From Thioalkalivibrio nitratireducens DSM 14787 (GTDB taxonomy: Bacteria > Pseudomonadota > Gammaproteobacteria > Ectothiorhodospirales > Ectothiorhodospiraceae), in NCBI RefSeq assembly GCF_000321415.2, contig NC_019902.2, positions 3,562,501 through 3,626,500 of the forward strand: DNA of 64,000 nt, given 5' to 3'. The position numbers and the translations under genes are program-made. Shown here in pieces: positions 49,338 to 60,359 of the stretch (its first letter is position 1; every line of letters starts with the position of its first letter). The notes below the pieces were generated by a model. The model ran no database searches. It was not told where the DNA came from and saw only the letters and a list, made by a program, of their open reading frames with translations.

Positions 49338-50357
49338 TCATGCACGCGCGGCGACCTCGTCCAGCGCCGTCGCCAGGCGTCGCCAGCCCGCCTCGTCGGG
49401 CGGCAGCCCGAAACGCAGGCTGCATGGCGCATCGAACCGCCGGGTGAGGATCCCGCGGCAGGCCAGCGCCTCGTGCAGCGCGACCGCATGCTCATCGCAA
49501 ACCCACTGAAACAGCGCGGTGCCGCCTGCCGGGGCGAGCTGGTGTTGCGCGAGAAGCCGGGCGAGGCGCGCGCCCTGCTCGGCCAGACGCCGCCGATTGC
49601 CGCGCTGCCAGGCCTCGTCGCCCAGGGCCAGGCGGGCGACATGACGGGCCGGATGGGACACGTCCCAGGGGCCCAGCAAGGCATCGAGTCGTTGCAATAC
49701 AGGCTTCTCGCCCATTACGACCCCCACGCGCAGGCCGGCCAGACCGAAGAATTTGCCCAGCGAGCGCAGTACGAACAGGCCCGGCCGGCCGGTGTCGGGC
49801 GCCAGGCTCTGGCGCGGGTCGGCGTCGATGAACGCCTCGTCCACCACCAGCCAGCCGCCGCGCTCGGCGAGTCGCGCCTGCCAGTCCAATAGGTGTTCGC
49901 GGCGGTAGGTGGTACCGGTCGGATTGTTGGGATGAATGAGCAGGAGGACATCGAGCCGGTCGAGTGCGTCGGCCGGGTTTTCGGGTGCCAGGGGCTGGAT
50001 CTGGTGACCGCAGGCGCGCCAGGCATGGGCGTGCTCGGCATAGCCGGGGATCGGGATCCCGACCCGGCAGGCCGGCCGCAGCCGCGGCAGCGTCTGAATG
50101 GCCGCCTGCGAGCCGGCCACCGCCAGCAGATGTCCGGGATCGGCGCCGTAATAGCCGGCGGCGATCTCGATCAGCCCGTCCTCGTCCTCGGGCAGGCGCA
50201 ACCAGCATTCCGGCGGAATCGACGGCACCGGCCAGCCGTTGGGATTGATGCCCGTGGACAGATCCAGCCAGCGTTCCGGTGCCAGGCGGTAACGGATCGC
50301 GGCCTCCCGCAGTCTGCCGCCGTGGTGGAGACGCGTGGCCTCAGGCATTCCCGACAT
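49338..50357 (-). CDS. cobD: Threonine-phosphate decarboxylase (aminotransferase fold)
   Basis: PLP enzyme producing (R)-1-amino-2-propanol phosphate, the corrinoid linker, 339 aa. [12 protein letters not shown] and [13 protein letters not shown] are typical of the N-terminus, [10 protein letters not shown] is the substrate site, and the PLP lysine is in [16 protein letters not shown]. Naming is confusing in this pathway: this is Salmonella CobD, Pseudomonas CobC. It overlaps the cbiB end by 17 bases. Confidence 0.92.
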   Translation of the reverse strand: MSGMPEATRLHHGGRLREAAIRYRLAPERWLDLSTGINPNGWPVPSIPPECWLRLPEDEDGLIEIAAGYYGADPGHLLAVAGSQAAIQTLPRLRPACRVGIPIPGYAEHAHAWRACGHQIQPLAPENPADALDRLDVLLLIHPNNPTGTTYRREHLLDWQARLAERGGWLVVDEAFIDADPRQSLAPDTGRPGLFVLRSLGKFFGLAGLRVGVVMGEKPVLQRLDALLGPWDVSHPARHVARLALGDEAWQRGNRRRLAEQGARLARLLAQHQLAPAGGTALFQWVCDEHAVALHEALACRGILTRRFDAPCSLRFGLPPDEAGWRRLATALDEVAARA

Positions 50358-51276
50358 GACCGCCCACCTCGACCAGCAGTGTCGCGAACGTCAGTGCCGC
50401 CAGCCACAGCAGCAGGGCGTGGCGGACCAGCCCGAGCGCCCGTTCGATGTCGGGTCCGTCGGGCCGGCGGCCCTCGCCGAGATCGGCACGCCGCTGCCAT
50501 TGGCCCTGGTAGCGCGCGGGCCCGCCGAGCTGCAGGCCCAACGCCCCTGCCCCGGCGGCCATCACCGGGCCGGCATTCGGGCTTTTCCACCGCTCCCCCT
50601 GAGTTCGCCAGCAGCGCAGGGCCTGGCGGGTATTTCCGACCAGGGCGTAGCTCAGGGCCGTCAGGCGGGCCGGCAGATAACCCAGGAGATCGTCGAGGCG
50701 GGCGGCGATCCGTCCGAAGTCGCGGTAGCGGGAGGTGCGATAGCCCCAGAGCGCATCCAGCGTATTGCCCAGCCGGAACAGCACCGCGCCGGCGGGCCCC
50801 AGCAGCACGAACCAGAACAAGGCGCCGAAGACCGCATCGTGGCCGTTTTCCAGCACCGATTCGATGGTGGCAGGCGCCGGGTCGATCGCCTCGAGGTCAC
50901 GGCTGACCAGCATGCCGGCCTGTTGACGGGCGGCGGCTTCGTCGCCGTGAGCCAGGGCCTCGGCTACCGGCCGGGCATGCTCGGCCAGGCTGCGGTGACC
51001 CAGTGCCAGGTACAGCACCAGGATGCCGAACAGTGGCCCGATGATGGGCAGGCCGGCCAGCCAGAAGGTCAGGGCCGTGGCCGGCACGACCAGCAGCACC
51101 ACCGCCAGTCCGCCCCGGGCCTGCCGGAACCGTCGGGATGCCCCGGAGCGGTTCAGCCGGGCTTCGAACCAGCCGCCCAGCCGGCCGAACCCGACCAGCG
51201 GATGGAGCCGCCCCGGCTCACCCCACCGGCCATCGAGCAGCACCGCCGCGACAGTCGAGAGCCAGAGCAGCAGCAT
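50341..51276 (-). CDS. cbiB: Adenosylcobinamide-phosphate synthase
   Basis: Integral membrane enzyme that attaches aminopropanol (phosphate) to cobyric acid, 311 aa. The start VLLDGRWGEPGRLHPLVGFGRL is diagnostic, with further blocks ESVLENGHDAVFGALFW and NTLDALWGYRTSRYRDFG. The ATG at 51274-51276 lies three bases after the adenosyltransferase stop. Pseudomonas naming is cobD. Confidence 0.95.
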   Translation of the reverse strand: MLLLWLSTVAAVLLDGRWGEPGRLHPLVGFGRLGGWFEARLNRSGASRRFRQARGGLAVVLLVVPATALTFWLAGLPIIGPLFGILVLYLALGHRSLAEHARPVAEALAHGDEAAARQQAGMLVSRDLEAIDPAPATIESVLENGHDAVFGALFWFVLLGPAGAVLFRLGNTLDALWGYRTSRYRDFGRIAARLDDLLGYLPARLTALSYALVGNTRQALRCWRTQGERWKSPNAGPVMAAGAGALGLQLGGPARYQGQWQRRADLGEGRRPDGPDIERALGLVRHALLLWLAALTFATLLVEVGGHVGNA

Positions 51277-51279
51277 GGA

Positions 51280-51885
51280 TCAGAGATCGACGCCCGGCTG
51301 CGCCTTGACCCCGGCGCGAAAGGCATGTTTGACATCGCGCATCTCGGTGACGGTATCGGCCAGTTCGATCAGCGCGTCGGAGGCGCCACGGCCGGTCACG
51401 ACCACATGCTGCATCGGCGGACGCCGGCGAATGGCCTCGAGTACCTTGTCGCTGTCCAGGTAGCGATAGCTCAGCAGGTAGGTCAGCTCGTCCAGCACCA
51501 CCAGTTGACAACCGGAGTCGGACAGCATGGCCTCGGCGACTGCCCAGCCGCGCTCGGCGGTGGCGATATCCTGGCTGCGGTCCTGGGTATCCCAGGTGAA
51601 ACCGTCACCGAGCACATGCCAGGCGACGCCCGGATCACGGTTGAAATAGGCTTCTTCGCCGGTATCTCGGCGGCTTTTCAGGAACTGGCAGACACCGACC
51701 TTCAGGCCATGGCCCAGGGCGCGGGCCACCATGCCGAAGGCGGAGCTGGACTTGCCCTTGCCATTTCCGGTGAGCACGAGCAGCAGGCCGCGCTCGTCGG
51801 TGGCCTTGCTGATCTGCTCGTCGATCACGGTCTTCTTGCGCTCCATGCGCTGGCGATGGCGCTGGTCGCGGTCGTCTTGGGTCAT
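51280..51885 (-). CDS. cobO: Cob(I)yrinic acid a,c-diamide adenosyltransferase (CobA/BtuR type)
   Basis: Adds the 5'-deoxyadenosyl ligand to reduced corrinoids, 201 aa, CobA/CobO family. P-loop TGNGKGKSSSAFGMVARALG, then QFLKSRRDTGEEAYF, and the LVVLDELTYLLSY block. The ATG at 51883-51885 overlaps the binding-protein gene upstream by four bases. Family length and motifs are complete. Confidence 0.96.
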   Translation of the reverse strand: MTQDDRDQRHRQRMERKKTVIDEQISKATDERGLLLVLTGNGKGKSSSAFGMVARALGHGLKVGVCQFLKSRRDTGEEAYFNRDPGVAWHVLGDGFTWDTQDRSQDIATAERGWAVAEAMLSDSGCQLVVLDELTYLLSYRYLDSDKVLEAIRRRPPMQHVVVTGRGASDALIELADTVTEMRDVKHAFRAGVKAQPGVDL

Positions 51886-52757
51886 GTCGGTCGATCCTGT
51901 TCCGGTGAGGTGAAACGATTGCCGTCCTGCGGCTGCCAGGCGTCGCGCAGGTCACGCAGCCGGTACAGTCCCTCGATGATGACCGGGGCTGCGTGGTGGA
52001 AAAACGCGCCGGGCAGCGGCACGACGGGGACGCGGCGCGAGGCGTTGATCACACGACAGGCCTCGGCGTTCTCGCTGGCGAACACGAAGAGCACGTCCGG
52101 GCGTTCGGCATCGATCAGTGCAGCGAGCCGGTCCTTCCGGTCGGTAACCGGGATGTGGTGCACGCGATCGCCGGCACTGATCACGTCGAAGCCAGCCGTG
52201 GTGAACACCTCGTGCTGCCAGCTGCCCCTGCCGAAGGCATACGGCTGCCCGCTGCAGGACGCGAGCAGCAGCACACGCACATGCTCGCCCCGCACCTGGG
52301 CGGCGGCGTCGCGCCATTGGGCATCAAAGTCCGCGGCGATGCCATCGGGGTCGGGCAGGTTTGCGGCCTCGGCGATCCGGCGCAGGTTGTCGGCGATGCC
52401 GGCCATGCTGCCGAATCCGTCCACAATCATCGCCCGGGCGATCTCCGGTTCGAGAGTGCGCCACAGGTCGGGATCGGTCCAGGGCGAGGTGATCGCCAGG
52501 TCCGGCGCCAGCGCGCGAATCGCGGCGATATCCGGGTCCAGGATGCCGCCGGTATCGGCCCAGTCGCCGCGATCGTAGCGGCTGGCGCCGACGATGCAGT
52601 GGTCCAGGCCCAGCCAGCGCAGCGTGTGCGTGATATAGGGCGACTGGCTGACCATGCGCGGGCAGTCCGGCTCGGCCGCCGCCGGGGCCGGCCCGGCCCC
52701 GAGCAGCAGTGCGACCACCACCAGCAGCTGCGGAAGGTATCGGTGTCTGCCGAGCAT
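51882..52757 (-). CDS. Second periplasmic corrinoid-type binding protein
   Basis: Exported class III substrate-binding protein, 291 aa, with signal peptide (LLVVVALLLGAGPAPAAA). It is diverged from the BtuF-like protein at 43.8 kb: PRMVSQSPYITHTLRWLGL replaces the usual VSLAPS.TE motif, and GGILDPDIAAIRALAPDLAI holds the conserved hinge. Lying directly between btuB and the adenosyltransferase gene, it probably binds a corrinoid passed on by BtuB, perhaps with different preference from the other copy. Substrate is inference. Confidence 0.83.
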   Translation of the reverse strand: MLGRHRYLPQLLVVVALLLGAGPAPAAAEPDCPRMVSQSPYITHTLRWLGLDHCIVGASRYDRGDWADTGGILDPDIAAIRALAPDLAITSPWTDPDLWRTLEPEIARAMIVDGFGSMAGIADNLRRIAEAANLPDPDGIAADFDAQWRDAAAQVRGEHVRVLLLASCSGQPYAFGRGSWQHEVFTTAGFDVISAGDRVHHIPVTDRKDRLAALIDAERPDVLFVFASENAEACRVINASRRVPVVPLPGAFFHHAAPVIIEGLYRLRDLRDAWQPQDGNRFTSPEQDRPT

Positions 52758-52766
52758 TCCGGCCCC

Positions 52767-54557
52767 CTACTGCTGGAAGTGGACGGACAGGTACGCCGCA
52801 CGACCCGGCTGGTTGAAGCCGGCTGCGGTCTGGTAGTCCTTGTCCGTGACGTTGTCCACCGTCGCACGCAGGGTCCACTGCGGAGCCAGCTGCCAGGACG
52901 CACGCAGGTTCAGCAGCGCGTGGCCGGCCAGGCGTTCGGCGTTGCCCATCCAGTCATAGTCGAAGCTGCGGCCGCGCGCGATCACGGTGCCGCCGACGCT
53001 GAAGTCGCCCATTTGGCGGTCGAGATCCAGCCTCAGGGTGGCGCGTGGACGACGCGCCAGCTCGTTGCCAGTATCGCGATCCTCGGCATCGAGAAGCGTG
53101 AGCGCCGCTGCGGCGTGCCAGTCGCTGCGATGCAGACCGGTTTCGAATTCCAGGCCCCGGATTCGAGCCTTGTCGATGTTGGCAGGCGGCCAGCCGCTGA
53201 TCAGGTTGCGGACATCGGTCTGGAAGAGCGACGCCTCCCAGTACAGCGCCTGGTGCGCATACCGCAGCCCGCCCTCGAGGGTCTCGGACTTCTCGGGATC
53301 GAGATCGGGATTGCCGTCACCGGGCCAGTACAGCTGGTTGAACGTGGGCGCCTTGAAGGCCGTGCCGTAGGAGGCCCGGCTTTGCAGGTTTTCGGTCAGC
53401 CTGAAGCCCCAAGCCACCTGCCCGGTGGTATTGCCGCCATAAGCCTCGTTGTCGTCGTGGCGCAGGCTGCCCTGCAGATCGTGCCGTCCCAGTTCGGCCT
53501 GCAGGACCTGGTAGATAGCGCGGTTGTAGCGGCGAGTCTCGTCGAAGTCGACGGTACTCTCGACGCGATCCTGCTGCCAGTCGAGCCCGACGGTCCATAG
53601 CAGCGATTCCCCCAGCAGCAGGTCATTGCGCCAGTCGGCCATGTCGCGGCGGGTATCGAAACGCGAGGAGAACTGCCCCTGCCCGAAATTATCGTTCTCG
53701 TCGCGGCTCTGGCCGATCGTCAGTTCGCTGTGCCAGGTCTCGGCCAGGTCGCCGCGTACGCCGGCGCGCAGCGCTTGATGCACGAAGTCGGTTTCATCCT
53801 CGAAACCGTCGAATTCCGTGCGCCCCTGCGAACGCAGCAGATTGCCGAACAGTTCCAGCCCATTGTCGAACCGGTGGCTCAACTGGCTGGCCAGCGAGGT
53901 GTTGCGAAAGCCGTCCCGGTCGTTGTCGCCGACCTCGTCGCGCACATTGATGCCATCGGTTTGCTGATGGTCGGCGGACAGCGAGAAGCGCGTGCTCCTG
54001 TTGCCGCCCTGCAACCCGACACCGGCTTCGCGGGTGTTGAACGAGCCGATACGGCTGTAGGCGTTGAAGCGCGCCGGGCCCTCCGCGCCCTTGCGGGTGA
54101 ACACCTGGATCACGCCGCCGATCGCATCGGCGCCGTAGGTGCTGGCGCGGGGACCGCGCACGATCTCGATGCGCTCGATCTCCGATGGTGGCAGGAACTG
54201 CCAGGACGCGCTCCCCATCGTGGCCGATCCCATGCGCACGCCATCGACCAGCAACAGGGTGTGGTCGGAGTTGGTCCCGCGCAGGAACACGCCGGTCGCC
54301 TTTCCGAACGGGCCGGTGTCCGCCACGCTGATGCCGGCGCGATTGCGCAGCAGGTCGACGAATTGCGCCGGCTGCAGGCGCTCGATTTCCTCGCGCTCGA
54401 TCACGGTGACTGCCGACAGCGATTCGTCCACGGTCTGCGCAGTGCGCGTGGCCGTCACGATGATCGGTTCGAGTTCGGTGGCCAGCGCCAGGTGGACGGG
54501 AGAAATGAAGGTTACGCCGGCCAGCACGGTGGCGACCGGAAGTCTGCGGATTTTCAT
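52767..54557 (-). CDS. btuB: TonB-dependent vitamin B12 receptor BtuB
   Basis: Outer-membrane corrinoid transporter, 596 aa. Signal peptide (VATVLAGVTFISPVHLALA), TonB-box-like EPIIVTATRTAQ, plug domain (VDLLRNRAGISVADTG, VLLVDGVRMGSA-type LLLVDGVRMG, VRGPRASTYGADAIGGVIQV) and a barrel ending in the terminal aromatic strand YLSVHFQQ. I use the ATG at 54555-54557 with AGGAG eight bases upstream; an ATG two codons earlier is too close to it. First gene of the operon, controlled by the riboswitch upstream. Confidence 0.95.
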   Translation of the reverse strand: MKIRRLPVATVLAGVTFISPVHLALATELEPIIVTATRTAQTVDESLSAVTVIEREEIERLQPAQFVDLLRNRAGISVADTGPFGKATGVFLRGTNSDHTLLLVDGVRMGSATMGSASWQFLPPSEIERIEIVRGPRASTYGADAIGGVIQVFTRKGAEGPARFNAYSRIGSFNTREAGVGLQGGNRSTRFSLSADHQQTDGINVRDEVGDNDRDGFRNTSLASQLSHRFDNGLELFGNLLRSQGRTEFDGFEDETDFVHQALRAGVRGDLAETWHSELTIGQSRDENDNFGQGQFSSRFDTRRDMADWRNDLLLGESLLWTVGLDWQQDRVESTVDFDETRRYNRAIYQVLQAELGRHDLQGSLRHDDNEAYGGNTTGQVAWGFRLTENLQSRASYGTAFKAPTFNQLYWPGDGNPDLDPEKSETLEGGLRYAHQALYWEASLFQTDVRNLISGWPPANIDKARIRGLEFETGLHRSDWHAAAALTLLDAEDRDTGNELARRPRATLRLDLDRQMGDFSVGGTVIARGRSFDYDWMGNAERLAGHALLNLRASWQLAPQWTLRATVDNVTDKDYQTAAGFNQPGRAAYLSVHFQQ

Positions 54558-54615
54558 GATCATGGCTCCTGCGCGCCGCCCGCACGCATTCGGTGATGGT
54601 TTCGTGGATGTCGTT

Positions 54616-54814
54616 CGGGCCGGTATCCGGGCTCGCGCCGTTGCCTGAATCTTCAGGCCGTCCCGCATCGCCTTCCCATCCCCGAGGTGGACAGTGGCCG
54701 TGTGATGCGGGAGCCAGACGCTTACCGTTGCGGGGGCAGCACAGGCCTTCGGAACGCGTGGTTCCGGCACCTGTTTCCCGTTTAACCCCGGTTCGCTCAC
54801 CGGGGCACCCGAAA
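54616..54814 (-). promoter_or_regulatory. Cobalamin riboswitch
   Basis: The leader of btuB has the full set of B12-riboswitch elements in order on the minus strand: GGTGCC near 54805, AACGGGAAACAGGTGCC, GCTGCCCCCGCAACGG, GGTAAGCG, CCACTG, GATGGGAAGGC and the B12 box GCGAGCCCGGATACCGGCC (about 54618-54636). Binding of adenosylcobalamin (or another corrinoid) should shut down the downstream operon. The structure ends about 60 bp before the btuB start, so sequestration of its ribosome site is plausible; I see no U-tract terminator. Confidence 0.95.
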
Positions 54815-54873
54815 CGTGCTTGCCGATACCCGCGCGCCGGACGAAGCGCCAGCACGGGTATGCAGCGCGGCGG

Positions 54874-54903
54874 AGTATAGGGGGGAGGCCGCGGCAAGTC
54901 CAA
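54874..54903 (-). promoter_or_regulatory. Candidate promoter of the cobalamin operon
   Basis: On the minus strand TTGGAC (plus 54898-54903) and TATACT (plus 54874-54879) are separated by 18 bp. A start site near 54867 would begin the transcript about 50 nt ahead of the riboswitch. Found by eye. Confidence 0.5.
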
Positions 54904-55169
54904 CATCGATGCCGCGCCCCTGCCAGGGCCCGCCGCCCGCAGCGTGGGTGATGGGGAACGAGGCCCGGAACTGCATTCCCTGGGGCCGCGACCGTGTCCG
55001 GCCGCCCGAGCTGAGGGGTATAGGCGAGGTCTGCCGCCGGGGCGAAGCCGTACCCCAGGTCAGCGGTTGGGCCGGTGCATCCGACACCCCCAACGGGTGC
55101 TGGACCGTGCGATCATGGGCGGGCCTTACTGATGCCCCTCCAGAGCGTAGCGACGAACCCCCGACAGCC

Positions 55170-56957
55170 ATGGCAGGACTGATTCCACAGGCTTTTATCG
55201 ACGATTTGCTCGAACGCACCGACGTGGTCGAGCTGATCCAGCGCTACGTGCCCCTGAAGAAGGCCGGCAGCGAGTTTGCAGCCTGCTGCCCGTTCCACAG
55301 CGAGAAGACGCCTTCGTTCTATGTGTCTCCGCGCAAGCAGTTCTATCACTGCTTCGGCTGCGGGGCCCACGGCACCGCGATCAGCTTCCTGATGGAACAC
55401 GAGAACCTCAGCTTTCCCGAAGCGGTCGGTCAGCTCGCCGAATGGACCGGCCTGGAGGTCCCGCGCGATGCCGATCCGGCAGGCCGCGACCCCACCCGCC
55501 ATCTGCTGGATGCGCTGGAGGCAGCCGCAACGTTCTACCGCGAACAGTTGAAAGCCAGCCGCGCAGCGATCGACTATCTGGAGGGCCGTGGCATCGACGG
55601 CGCAACCGCGCGGGATTACGCGCTCGGCTGGGCACCGGGGGATGGCAACAGCCTTGCCCAAGCCCTGCGCGGGCGCTTCGACAACGACACCCTGGTGGCC
55701 GCCGGCCTGGTCTCGCGCCGCGACGATGGCCGCCTGCGCGACCGCTTCCGCGCACGGATCATGTTCCCGATCCGGGATCGCCGCGGCCGGGTGACCGGCT
55801 TCGGCGCGCGGCTGATCGCTGCGGGGGAGCCGAAATACCTGAACAGCCCTGAATCGGCGGTCTTTCACAAGGGGCATACCGTCTACGGGCTCTTCGAGGC
55901 CCGCAAGGCCGAGACGCGGCTGTCCGAACTGGTCGTGACCGAGGGTTACATGGACGTGGTCGGCCTGGCCCGCGCTGGCTTCCGGCGAGCCGTGGCCTGC
56001 ATGGGGACGGCCCTGACCCGCGACCACCTGGACCTCCTGTTCCGGCAGGTACCGCGTCTGGTTCTGTGTTTCGACGGTGACGACGCCGGTCGGCGCGCGG
56101 CCTGGCGATCGATCGAGCAGGCATTGCCCGTAATCCGGGGCCTGCGCGAGATACGCGTGCTGTTCCTGCCTGAAGGCGATGACCCGGACAGCCTGGTCCG
56201 CCGGGAAGGCCTGACCGGCTGGCAGCAACGCCTCGACGCGGCCGTGATGCTATCGGAGACGTTCCTGCAGCTGCTCTCGGAACGCCACCCGCTGGAGACC
56301 GCCGAGGGCCGCAGCCAGTGTGCACACGCGGGCATCGCACTGATCCGGACGGTGAAGGATCCGCTCTTCCAGCGCCAGCTGCTCGAACTCCTGGCCGAAC
56401 GGACGCAGACCGACCGCGACCAGATCGAGTCGATGCTGGCAGCCGGGCCCGAAGACCGCGGGCACCCGTCCGCGCCCGCCGCCGCCCGGCCGCCCCAGAC
56501 CCGCCCGGAGCAGGCAGAACCGGCGTCGGGGTCCAGACAGCTGTGGGCGGCACTGCTGGCCCGGATCCTGCAGCTGCCGCAACAGGGCTGGGACGCACCG
56601 GAGGTCCGGCGCCTGGCCGGAACCAACACCCGGGCCGCGGGGATCCTGGAGGCCATGATCCGTCGGATCGGCGAGTCCCCGGCGATTTCAACCGCCCGAC
56701 TGCTCGAGCATTTCCGGGACGAGACGTTCTTTCCGCGTTTGGCGGCACTCGCAGGCGTGCCCCTGGACGGCGAGGATCCGGAACTTTCCCGCCGGATTGC
56801 GCTCGATAGCGCGGAACGCCTGTTCGAGGAACATTGCCGGGCGCGCATCCGCGCACTGGCCACAACGGGACGCCCGCTGGAATCGGAACAACTGGCCGAG
56901 TTGCGACGTCTCCAACAATGGCTGGTGCAGCGGGACAGCGCCGACCGGCCAGGCTGA
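55170..56957 (+). CDS. dnaG: DNA primase
   Basis: Synthesises RNA primers at the replication fork, 595 aa. N-terminal zinc-binding domain with CCPFHSEKTPSF and FHCFGCGAHG-type YHCFGCGAHG, a TOPRIM core (VVTEGYMDVVGLARAG and FDGDDAGRRAAWR) and a C-terminal DnaB-interacting domain after a proline-rich linker (about residues 425-450). The ATG at 55170 gives MAGLIPQAFIDDLLERTDVV; the much longer open frame upstream is not credible. Followed by rpoD after a 342-bp spacer; rpsU, the usual partner, is elsewhere. Confidence 0.96.
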   Translation: MAGLIPQAFIDDLLERTDVVELIQRYVPLKKAGSEFAACCPFHSEKTPSFYVSPRKQFYHCFGCGAHGTAISFLMEHENLSFPEAVGQLAEWTGLEVPRDADPAGRDPTRHLLDALEAAATFYREQLKASRAAIDYLEGRGIDGATARDYALGWAPGDGNSLAQALRGRFDNDTLVAAGLVSRRDDGRLRDRFRARIMFPIRDRRGRVTGFGARLIAAGEPKYLNSPESAVFHKGHTVYGLFEARKAETRLSELVVTEGYMDVVGLARAGFRRAVACMGTALTRDHLDLLFRQVPRLVLCFDGDDAGRRAAWRSIEQALPVIRGLREIRVLFLPEGDDPDSLVRREGLTGWQQRLDAAVMLSETFLQLLSERHPLETAEGRSQCAHAGIALIRTVKDPLFQRQLLELLAERTQTDRDQIESMLAAGPEDRGHPSAPAAARPPQTRPEQAEPASGSRQLWAALLARILQLPQQGWDAPEVRRLAGTNTRAAGILEAMIRRIGESPAISTARLLEHFRDETFFPRLAALAGVPLDGEDPELSRRIALDSAERLFEEHCRARIRALATTGRPLESEQLAELRRLQQWLVQRDSADRPG

Positions 56958-57299
56958 GGCAGTCGGCCACGGGAACAAGCTTGAAATACCATGCGTCTCC
57001 CCCAACTATCCAGGTGTGGACGCGTTGACGAGGAAATCGCGCGCAGCACAGCGCTGACCCCCTCCCGCTGGCGGGGTCCGGGCAGAGGCAACGGCCCCGT
57101 TACGCGAACGATTCTCGCCTGTCGGGGCGGCGCGTATCGCGATGATCGTGAGCGTGAGGGCGGATGTGTAGCGCCGATGGCGCCAGGGTATAGCAGCCCA
57201 AGTGTTCTCATACCACATGACGCGGCAACTGCAAAATCAGTATTCTCTGCTATACTGTCTTATTCGATTTTGGACGATTTACCTCGGAGCACAGACGCG

Positions 57300-59165
<1,866 letters not shown>

Positions 59166-59219
59166 GCACCGCTCCGCTCCCGGTGGTCCGCGCCGGGGGT
59201 GGGGGCCGTATCGCGTTCC

Positions 59220-59295
59220 GGGCCTGTAGCTCAATGGTCAGAGCAGGAGACTCATAATCTCTTGGTTGCAGGTTCGAGTCCTGCCGGGCCCACCA
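59220..59295 (+). tRNA. tRNA-Ile(CAU), lysidine-modified type
   Basis: A complete cloverleaf: acceptor GGGCCTG paired with CGGGCCC, D-arm AGCTCAATGGTCAGAGCA, anticodon stem-loop GGAGA-CTCATAA-TCTCT with anticodon CAT, T-arm GCAGG-TTCGAGT-CCTGC, discriminator A and an encoded CCA. The sequence resembles E. coli ileX/ileY rather than elongator or initiator Met, so it should decode AUA after TilS modification. It borders the accessory region to the right and may have served as an integration site. Confidence 0.92.
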
Positions 59296-59423
59296 ATATT
59301 TTCAATGCCTTACATTGCCCACCGAAACCTCCAGCCAGATACTGGGGTTCCCGTGTAAGCACCATGTAAGCACTTTCGAGAAGTCCGCGGCTCTGGCGGT
59401 GGCACCACCAACCCCCACCCACG

Positions 59424-59449
59424 AAAAAACCCCGGCCCAGCGACCGGGG
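59424..59449 (-). terminator. Rho-independent terminator reading leftward
   Basis: On the minus strand CCCCGG-TCGCTGGG-CCGGGG is followed by TTTTTT (plus-strand A-run at 59424-59429). It would end transcripts coming from the methyltransferase remnant at 59.5 kb toward the tRNA. Confidence 0.75.
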
Positions 59450-59536
59450 TCGTTAGGCTCGGCGGGACTGGCGGCAGCCGGTTACTCGGGCCGGTCCCGC
59501 AGGATCAGCCAACGCCCGATTATCAGCGCCGGATGG

Positions 59537-59745
59537 CTACCACTGGTCGCCCGATCGCTCGAGGTTCAGCGCCAGCAGCCGGGACAGAATCTCCGGCCCC
59601 GGCTTATCGGGCGTGCAATCGGTCCATCCGTAGGCCGCGGCCACCGCTTCCTCCAGAACCCGGTGGGCGTGATCCAGACAGGCCGGCCGCTGGTTGTACC
59701 GGTTGATCAGGGTGCGATTCTTCGGATCCGCTTCATGACCCGGCT
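59537..59745 (-). pseudogene. C-terminal remnant of a DNA methyltransferase
   Basis: About 65 residues ending in a TAG at 59537-59539 read RTLINRYNQRPACLDHAHRV, VLEEAVAAAYGW and EILSRLLALNLER. From memory this pattern (TL..LYN.RP..L..AH..LD.AVAAAYGWP, LLALNLER) is the tail of large class I SAM-dependent DNA methyltransferases of restriction systems. The catalytic part is absent: further upstream (to 59902) the frame is open but dissimilar. It indicates a deleted restriction-modification gene; a typical terminator follows it. Confidence 0.55.
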
Positions 59746-60297
59746 TCGGGACGACCCGATCCGGATATCCCGGCGTAACCACCGGCACTCGGGCAGGTTT
59801 AACCGGTTGTCGATCTCCGTGTTGGCGCCCAGACGGCCCGTGCGCACGCGGGGCGCGCTTCACTGCTGAATGCCCGACCCCGCAACCCCGGTGGCCCTTC
59901 ACGGCCCTGAGCGGGCAGTCAGCGTGGATGGTGAAAAGGCTAGAGTGGGACGTAAACCTGACGTTCGGAGCCGGTTTCTGAGGTCGATATCACGCCTGCC
60001 GGACCTGCTGCAGAGTGAAACGGGTCATTGCCTGCATCGAGGTCCCGTAGTGATTCAGACAATCCTCGCCCACCCGGATGCGAAAGCGTCGGCGCCCTAA
60101 GCCCCGAGGCAGCCGCCCTCCCGCGCGCCACCGCAGCGGCGGCTGTTGGACGAGACGGGGTAACCCCACGATGACCTCCTTTGGGCTGTGCCGTCAGCGG
60201 CATGGCAACGGCGTCGGCTGTCCGGGAAGCCGGCGGGAGGGGACAAGCGCCGGCAAGGCCGTCCCGGGCGGGGGCCCAAATCGTGGTGCGCCCCCTG

Positions 60298-60345
60298 TTT
60301 GCCCCAAAAATATTTGCCCTGGGCAAAACGTTTGCACACAGCAAA
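60298..60345. promoter_or_regulatory. Tandem TTTGC/GCAAA dyads, likely Xre operator
   Basis: Three TTTGC half-sites occur at 60298 (TTTGCCCC), 60313 and 60331. The second forms a perfect dyad TTTGCCC-T-GGGCAAA (60313-60327) and the third TTTGC-ACACA-GCAAA (60331-60345), with centres 18 bp apart. The latter covers the -35 region and part of the spacer of the promoter at 60332-60359. This is the expected layout of an autorepression operator for the Xre protein encoded in the cassette; that pairing is inference. Confidence 0.6.
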
Positions 60346-60359
60346 TAATCGTGTACTAT
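60332..60359 (+). promoter_or_regulatory. Candidate promoter of the retron-like cassette
   Basis: TTGCAC (60332-60337) and TACTAT (60354-60359) are 16 bp apart; shifting the -35 by one (TTTGCA) gives 17 bp. Transcription would start near 60366, exactly at the 5' edge of the hairpin-rich RNA region. Confidence 0.5.

Noticed and set aside
59315-59869. 184-codon plus-strand frame after the tRNA
   Set aside because: No ribosome site, low-complexity start, and it lies across the terminator and opposite the methyltransferase remnant.
59870-60100. 76-codon plus-strand frame upstream of the retron-like cassette
   Set aside because: No recognisable features, no ribosome site and opposite-strand frames of equal quality; treated as non-coding.
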